The notes below the pieces were generated by a model that saw nothing but the letters and a program-made list of their open reading frames with translations, did not search any database and had not been told where the DNA came from. DNA of 9,035 nt from the NCBI GenBank assembly GCA_035718085.1, contig DASTHS010000155.1, positions 1 through 9,035 of the forward strand. Reading direction: 5' to 3'. The translations under genes and the position numbers were made by a program. Position 1 is the first letter of the stretch; each line of letters starts with the position of its first letter. The DNA comes from DASTHS01 sp035718085. Its GTDB lineage: Bacteria > Actinomycetota > Acidimicrobiia > Acidimicrobiales > Palsa-688. This document shows, piece by piece, positions 6,117-9,035 of this stretch.

Positions 6117-6152
6117 TTGGGCCAGTGAGGGGCGGCCGGTAGGGTGAACAGG
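6117..6152 (+). promoter_or_regulatory. Promoter of the trpCFBA operon, probably leaderless
   Basis: TTGGGC (6117-6122) and TAGGGT (6140-6145) are separated by exactly 17 bp and match the -35 TTGnnn and -10 TAnnnT of housekeeping actinobacterial promoters. Transcription would begin near 6152, about 3 bases before the trpC ATG, and no Shine-Dalgarno sequence precedes that ATG. This leaves no room for a trp leader peptide or attenuator, so tryptophan control, if any, would act at initiation or through TrpE feedback. Confidence 0.55.
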
Positions 6153-6154
6153 CC

Positions 6155-6943
6155 ATGGCCACCTACCTCGACCGCATCGTGGCCTGGCACCGCCAGCGGG
6201 CGGAGGCCGACCATCGGCGCCTCGCCGACCTGCGGGCCGCGGCGGCGGCGATGCCCCCGGCCCGGGGCTTCGCCGCCGCCCTCCGGGCGGGGGAGGGCGT
6301 CTCGGTCATCGCCGAGGTCAAGCGCCGGTCGCCCTCCAAGGGCGATCTGGCGGAGGGCCTCGACCCGGCCGAGGTGGCCGTCGACTACGCCGCCGGCGGG
6401 GCTGCGTGCCTGTCGGTGCTCACCGACGGCGAGTTCTTCGGCGGCAGCCCCTCCGACCTGGGGGCTGCCCGGTCGGCGTGCGCCCTGCCGGTGCTGCGCA
6501 AGGACTTCACCGTCTCGCCCCGCGACGTCTTCGACGCCCGGCTCATGGGTGCCGACGCCGTGCTGCTCATCGTGGCCGCCCTTCGCGACGACGAGCTCGC
6601 CGACCTCGCCGGTCTCGCCGGCGAGGTGGGCCTCGACGCGCTCGTCGAGGTGCACGACGAAGCGGAGGCCGACCGGGCGCTCGCCGCCGGCGCCGTGCTG
6701 GTCGGGGTCAACCAGCGCGACCTGGTCAGCTTCGAGGTCGACACCGAACGAGCGGCCCGGGTGGCCGCCCACCTCCCGGCCACAGCCGTGCGTGTGGCCG
6801 AGTCGGGCATCCGCAACGGTGCCGATGTCGCCGCCCTGGCAGCGGCCGGCTTCGACGCCGTGCTCGTCGGCGAGTCGCTGGTGACCGCCGCTGATCGGGT
6901 GGCCGCGGTGCGGGGCCTGCGGACCCCCGCCCCCGCCCGATAG
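6155..6943 (+). CDS. trpC: Indole-3-glycerol phosphate synthase TrpC
   Basis: The 262-residue enzyme closes the indole ring, converting carboxyphenylaminodeoxyribulose phosphate to indole-3-glycerol phosphate. It is a single TIM barrel of usual stand-alone length, not fused to TrpF. Active-site motifs are present in order: IAEVKRRSPSKG with Glu54 and Lys56; LSVLTDGEFFGGS (86-98); PVLRKDF with Lys116; VEVHDE with Glu165; VGVNQRDL with Asn186; AESGI with Glu215 and Ser217; and AVLVGES (235-241). The ATG at 6155 starts the conserved N-terminus MATYLDRIVAWHR. An upstream GTG at 6144 is in another frame. It heads the trpCFBA run, 11 bp before trpF, and is transcribed divergently from the two-component genes. 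Confidence 0.96.
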   Translation: MATYLDRIVAWHRQRAEADHRRLADLRAAAAAMPPARGFAAALRAGEGVSVIAEVKRRSPSKGDLAEGLDPAEVAVDYAAGGAACLSVLTDGEFFGGSPSDLGAARSACALPVLRKDFTVSPRDVFDARLMGADAVLLIVAALRDDELADLAGLAGEVGLDALVEVHDEAEADRALAAGAVLVGVNQRDLVSFEVDTERAARVAAHLPATAVRVAESGIRNGADVAALAAAGFDAVLVGESLVTAADRVAAVRGLRTPAPAR

Positions 6944-6954
6944 GCGCCGTCGCC

Positions 6955-7629
6955 GTGTGGGTCAAGATCTGCGGCACCACCTCCGAGGACGACGCCCTGC
7001 TGGCGGTGGCGATGGGCGCCGACGCCGTCGGGTTCATCTTCGCCCCCTCCAAGCGACAGGTCGCCCCGTCGCACGTGGCCGACATCGTCAAGCGCCTGCC
7101 GCCCGAGGTGGTCACCGTCGGGGTCTTCCGCGACGAATCCCCCAGTCGCGTCGCGCAGATCGTGCTGCACGCCGGCCTGCAGGGCGCCCAGCTCCACGGG
7201 CACGAGAGCCCGGCCGACACCGCCCGGGTGCACGAGCGGGTGCGCTTCTTGATCAAGGCGTTCCCGGCCGGCGACCAGCGGGTGCGCCGGGCCGGTGAAT
7301 GGGGCGCCGACGCGGTCATGCTCGACGCACCGTCGGCCGGCTCGGGCCAGGTGTTCGACTGGGCGCTCACCGGCGAGCTGCCGAGCCACCAACGGCTGGT
7401 GATCGCCGGTGGGCTGACCCCGGCCAACGTCGCCGCCGCGATCGACGCCACCGCCCCGTGGGGGGTCGACGTGGCCACCGGTGTCGAGCGCAGCCCGGGC
7501 CAGAAAGACCCGGTCAAGCTGCGAGAGTTCATCGCCGCCGCCAAGGCGGCGGGCAGCCGGCTCCCGGCGGAGGCCCCACCGGCCGACCCCGGCGTCGGGC
7601 CCTACGACTGGCAGGAGGATCGAGCGTGA
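6955..7629 (+). CDS. trpF: Phosphoribosylanthranilate isomerase TrpF
   Basis: TrpF performs the Amadori rearrangement of phosphoribosylanthranilate, the step before TrpC. The 224-residue TIM barrel starts with VKICGTT, where Cys6 is the catalytic base. The catalytic acid is Asp124 in VMLDAPSAGSGQVFDW. GFIFAPSKRQV (26-36), VGVFRDE (55-61), GAQLHG (77-82) and the phosphate-binding IAGGLTPANV are all family marks. The GTG at 6955 precedes the conserved first strand directly, though there is no clear ribosome binding site. About 20 residues extend past the usual end (from roughly GSRLPAEAPP on); the DNA for this tail also carries the trpB ribosome binding site. Its presence argues against sole reliance on a bifunctional PriA, as in Streptomyces and Mycobacterium. 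Confidence 0.95.
   Translation: MWVKICGTTSEDDALLAVAMGADAVGFIFAPSKRQVAPSHVADIVKRLPPEVVTVGVFRDESPSRVAQIVLHAGLQGAQLHGHESPADTARVHERVRFLIKAFPAGDQRVRRAGEWGADAVMLDAPSAGSGQVFDWALTGELPSHQRLVIAGGLTPANVAAAIDATAPWGVDVATGVERSPGQKDPVKLREFIAAAKAAGSRLPAEAPPADPGVGPYDWQEDRA
7613..7618 (+). promoter_or_regulatory. Strong Shine-Dalgarno sequence of trpB
   Basis: AGGAGG lies 7 bases before the trpB GTG at 7626, within the last codons of trpF. It is the best ribosome binding site in the window and settles the trpB start, which overlaps the trpF stop as GTGA. Most other genes here have weak or no such site. Confidence 0.85.
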
Positions 7630-8822
7630 CCACCACCGACGGGCCCGTGCACATGGGCACCCCCTCGACCGACGGGCGCTTCGGCGAGTTCGGCGGCCGG
7701 TTCCTGCCCGAGTCGCTCGTGCCGGCCTGCCTCGAGCTCGAGGCGGCCTTCACCCGGGCCTGGCAGCCGGGCTCGCCGTTCCGGGACCGCTACGACGCCC
7801 TGCTCGCCGACTACGCGGGCCGCCCGACGCCGCTCACCGAGTGCGCCCGGCTCTCCGAAGAGCTCGGCGTGCGCGTGCTGCTCAAGCGGGAAGACCTCAC
7901 CCACACCGGTTCCCACAAGATCAACAACGTGATCGGCCAGGGGCTGCTGACCGTCGAGATGGGCAAGGGCCGCCTGGTGGCCGAGACCGGTGCCGGCCAG
8001 CACGGGGTCGCCACGGCCACGGCGGCGGCGTTCTTCGGCCTCGAGTGCGTGGTCTACATGGGCGAGGTCGACACCCAGCGCCAGGAGCTCAACGTGTTCC
8101 GCATGCGCCTGCTCGGCGCCGAGGTCCGTCCGGTGCGCTCCGGGAGCCGCACCCTGAAAGACGCGGTCAACGAGGCCATGCGCGACTGGGTCGGCACGGT
8201 GGAAGACACCCACTACTGCCTCGGATCGGTCATGGGCCCGCACCCCTACCCGTGGATGGTCCGCGAGCTGCAGCGGGTGGTCGGTGACGAGGCCCGCGAG
8301 CAGTGCCGGGCGCTGACCGGCGGCGACCCCGACCTGGTCGTCGCGTGCGTGGGCGGCGGCTCGAACGCCGCGGGCACCTTCGCCGGCTTCGTCGACACCA
8401 GCGCCCGCCTGGTCGGCGTCGAAGCCGAGGGTGGGTCGGCCATCGGGCGGGGCGTGCCGGGCGTGCTGCACGGCATGCGCAGCTACCTGCTCCAGGACGA
8501 GTGGGGCCAGATCCTGGAGGCCTCGTCGATCTCGGCCGGCCTCGACTACCCCGGCATCGGGCCCGAGCACGCCTACCTGGCCGACAGCGGGCGGGCCACC
8601 TACGTGTCGGCCGGTGACGCCGAGGTGCTCGAGGCGCTGCAACTGCTCGCCCGCACCGAAGGCATCATCCCCGCCCTCGAACCGGCGCACGCCCTCGCCT
8701 GGCTGGCGCGGGCGTGCCGGTCGGGGGAGGTGGCGCCGGGCACCACCGTGGTGCTGACCATGTCGGGTCGCGGCGACAAGGACGCGTCGCAGGTGATGGA
8801 GCTGCTCCGTGACCGCCTCTGA
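7626..8822 (+). CDS. trpB: Tryptophan synthase beta chain TrpB
   Basis: TrpB joins indole, channelled from TrpA, to serine using pyridoxal phosphate. The 398-residue length and motifs fit the TrpB1 form that pairs with TrpA. FGEFGGRFLPE (19-29) opens the conserved part. The cofactor lysine is Lys98 in HTGSHKINN, and the catalytic glutamate is Glu120 in ETGAGQHG. CVVYMGEVD, SVMGPHPYPWMVRELQ, the phosphate-binding CVGGGSNA, GLDYPGIGPEH and the terminal LTMSGRGDKD follow. All key residues are intact. The GTG start overlaps the trpF stop by 4 bp and has a strong ribosome binding site. The 3' end overlaps trpA by 14 bp, consistent with balanced production of the alpha2-beta2 complex. Confidence 0.97.
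   Translation: MTTTDGPVHMGTPSTDGRFGEFGGRFLPESLVPACLELEAAFTRAWQPGSPFRDRYDALLADYAGRPTPLTECARLSEELGVRVLLKREDLTHTGSHKINNVIGQGLLTVEMGKGRLVAETGAGQHGVATATAAAFFGLECVVYMGEVDTQRQELNVFRMRLLGAEVRPVRSGSRTLKDAVNEAMRDWVGTVEDTHYCLGSVMGPHPYPWMVRELQRVVGDEAREQCRALTGGDPDLVVACVGGGSNAAGTFAGFVDTSARLVGVEAEGGSAIGRGVPGVLHGMRSYLLQDEWGQILEASSISAGLDYPGIGPEHAYLADSGRATYVSAGDAEVLEALQLLARTEGIIPALEPAHALAWLARACRSGEVAPGTTVVLTMSGRGDKDASQVMELLRDRL
8798..8801 (+). promoter_or_regulatory. Ribosome binding site deciding the trpA start
   Basis: GGAG lies 7 bases before the GTG at 8809, inside the 3' end of trpB. The later in-frame GTG at 8848 has no such site, which favours 8809. Confidence 0.5.
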
Positions 8823-9035
8823 GCACTGGGAGCCGCCGGCCGACGCCGTGGCGCGCGGGGTCGAGGTCGAGCCCGCCCTGCGCGCCGCCCGCGACCGGGG
8901 CCGCAAGCTGCTCGTGCCCTACGTGACCGGCGGGCTGCGGGCCGACTGGCTCGAGGTGCTCCAGGCCGTCGTCGACGCCGGCGCCGACGCCGTCGAGGTC
9001 GGGCTGCCCTTCAGCGACCCGGTGATGGACGGCCC
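8809..9035 (+). CDS. trpA: Tryptophan synthase alpha chain TrpA, 5' part
   Basis: The gene runs off the right edge after 75 full codons. TrpA cleaves indole-3-glycerol phosphate to indole and glyceraldehyde 3-phosphate and passes indole to TrpB. The visible N-terminus has the family features: EPALRAARDRGRK, LLVPYVTGG (34-42), then DAVEVGLPFSDPVMDGP. Glu63 corresponds to catalytic Glu49 and Asp74 to Asp60 of the Salmonella enzyme. The GTG at 8809 overlaps trpB by 14 bp and has a GGAG upstream. It gives about 14 residues more at the N-terminus than the minimal family start, so a start at 8848 cannot be excluded. Confidence 0.93.
   Translation, partial: MTASEHWEPPADAVARGVEVEPALRAARDRGRKLLVPYVTGGLRADWLEVLQAVVDAGADAVEVGLPFSDPVMDG

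Noticed and set aside
6054..6154. A tryptophan leader peptide, attenuator or T-box ahead of trpC
   Set aside because: The promoter places the transcript start almost on the ATG. There is no short frame with tandem Trp codons and no T-box features.
5371..6162. The kinase reading frame stays open upstream through the whole regulator gene, suggesting a fused 749-residue protein
   Set aside because: The extra part is Arg/Pro/Gly-rich and out of frame with a perfectly conserved response regulator. The kinase starts naturally at the GTG at 5370, just before its first transmembrane helix.
7602..8906. 434-codon minus-strand open frame antisense to trpB
   Set aside because: TrpB on the plus strand is conserved along its whole length. 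The antisense frame is a product of high third-position GC.
1..9035. Mobile elements, tRNA or rRNA genes, CRISPR arrays, toxin-antitoxin or other defence genes
   Set aside because: None could be supported. All but about 150 bases are taken up by recognisable genes with uniform composition.

Overview
This window is very GC-rich chromosomal DNA whose gene content points to an actinobacterium. The order hisI, trpE, insert, trpC, trpB, trpA matches the conserved his/trp locus of Mycobacterium and Streptomyces. A dedicated trpF sits between trpC and trpB; classical Streptomyces and Mycobacterium lack it and use the bifunctional enzyme PriA. That suggests a different or deeper lineage such as Acidimicrobiia, but this is inference without any database search.

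Layout, left to right. (1) The 3' end of a GroES-family gene (1-194, +). (2) A tightly coupled plus-strand run: hisI (236-598), trpE (595-2127), ygfZ-like (2124-3017) and a predicted secreted lipoprotein (3014-3916). Each junction after hisI is a 4-bp GTGA or ATGA start/stop overlap. (3) A minus-strand two-component system: an OmpR-family response regulator (6053-5376) followed after 5 bp by its histidine kinase (5370-3913). The kinase converges on the lipoprotein gene, and both stop codons share one CTAG. (4) A 101-bp divergent intergenic region (6054-6154), the only sizeable non-coding stretch. It holds a perfect 9-bp direct repeat with 11-bp period next to the regulator and a good promoter facing trpC. 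(5) A second plus-strand run: trpC (6155-6943), trpF (6955-7629), trpB (7626-8822) and the 5' part of trpA (8809-past the end).

Together trpE, trpC, trpF, trpB and trpA cover every tryptophan-branch step except the glutamine amidotransferase (trpG) and the phosphoribosyltransferase (trpD), which must lie elsewhere. HisI catalyses a middle step of histidine synthesis. The YgfZ-like protein, lipoprotein and two-component system have no obvious metabolic link to tryptophan; they fill the space between the trpE and trpC blocks.

Most of the window is ordinary housekeeping sequence. The points most worth checking are the regulator box in the divergent intergenic region, the apparently leaderless starts, the shared CTAG stop at the convergent junction, and the uncharacterised lipoprotein coupled to ygfZ. 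I see no CRISPR array, RNA gene, mobile element or clearly novel defence system.
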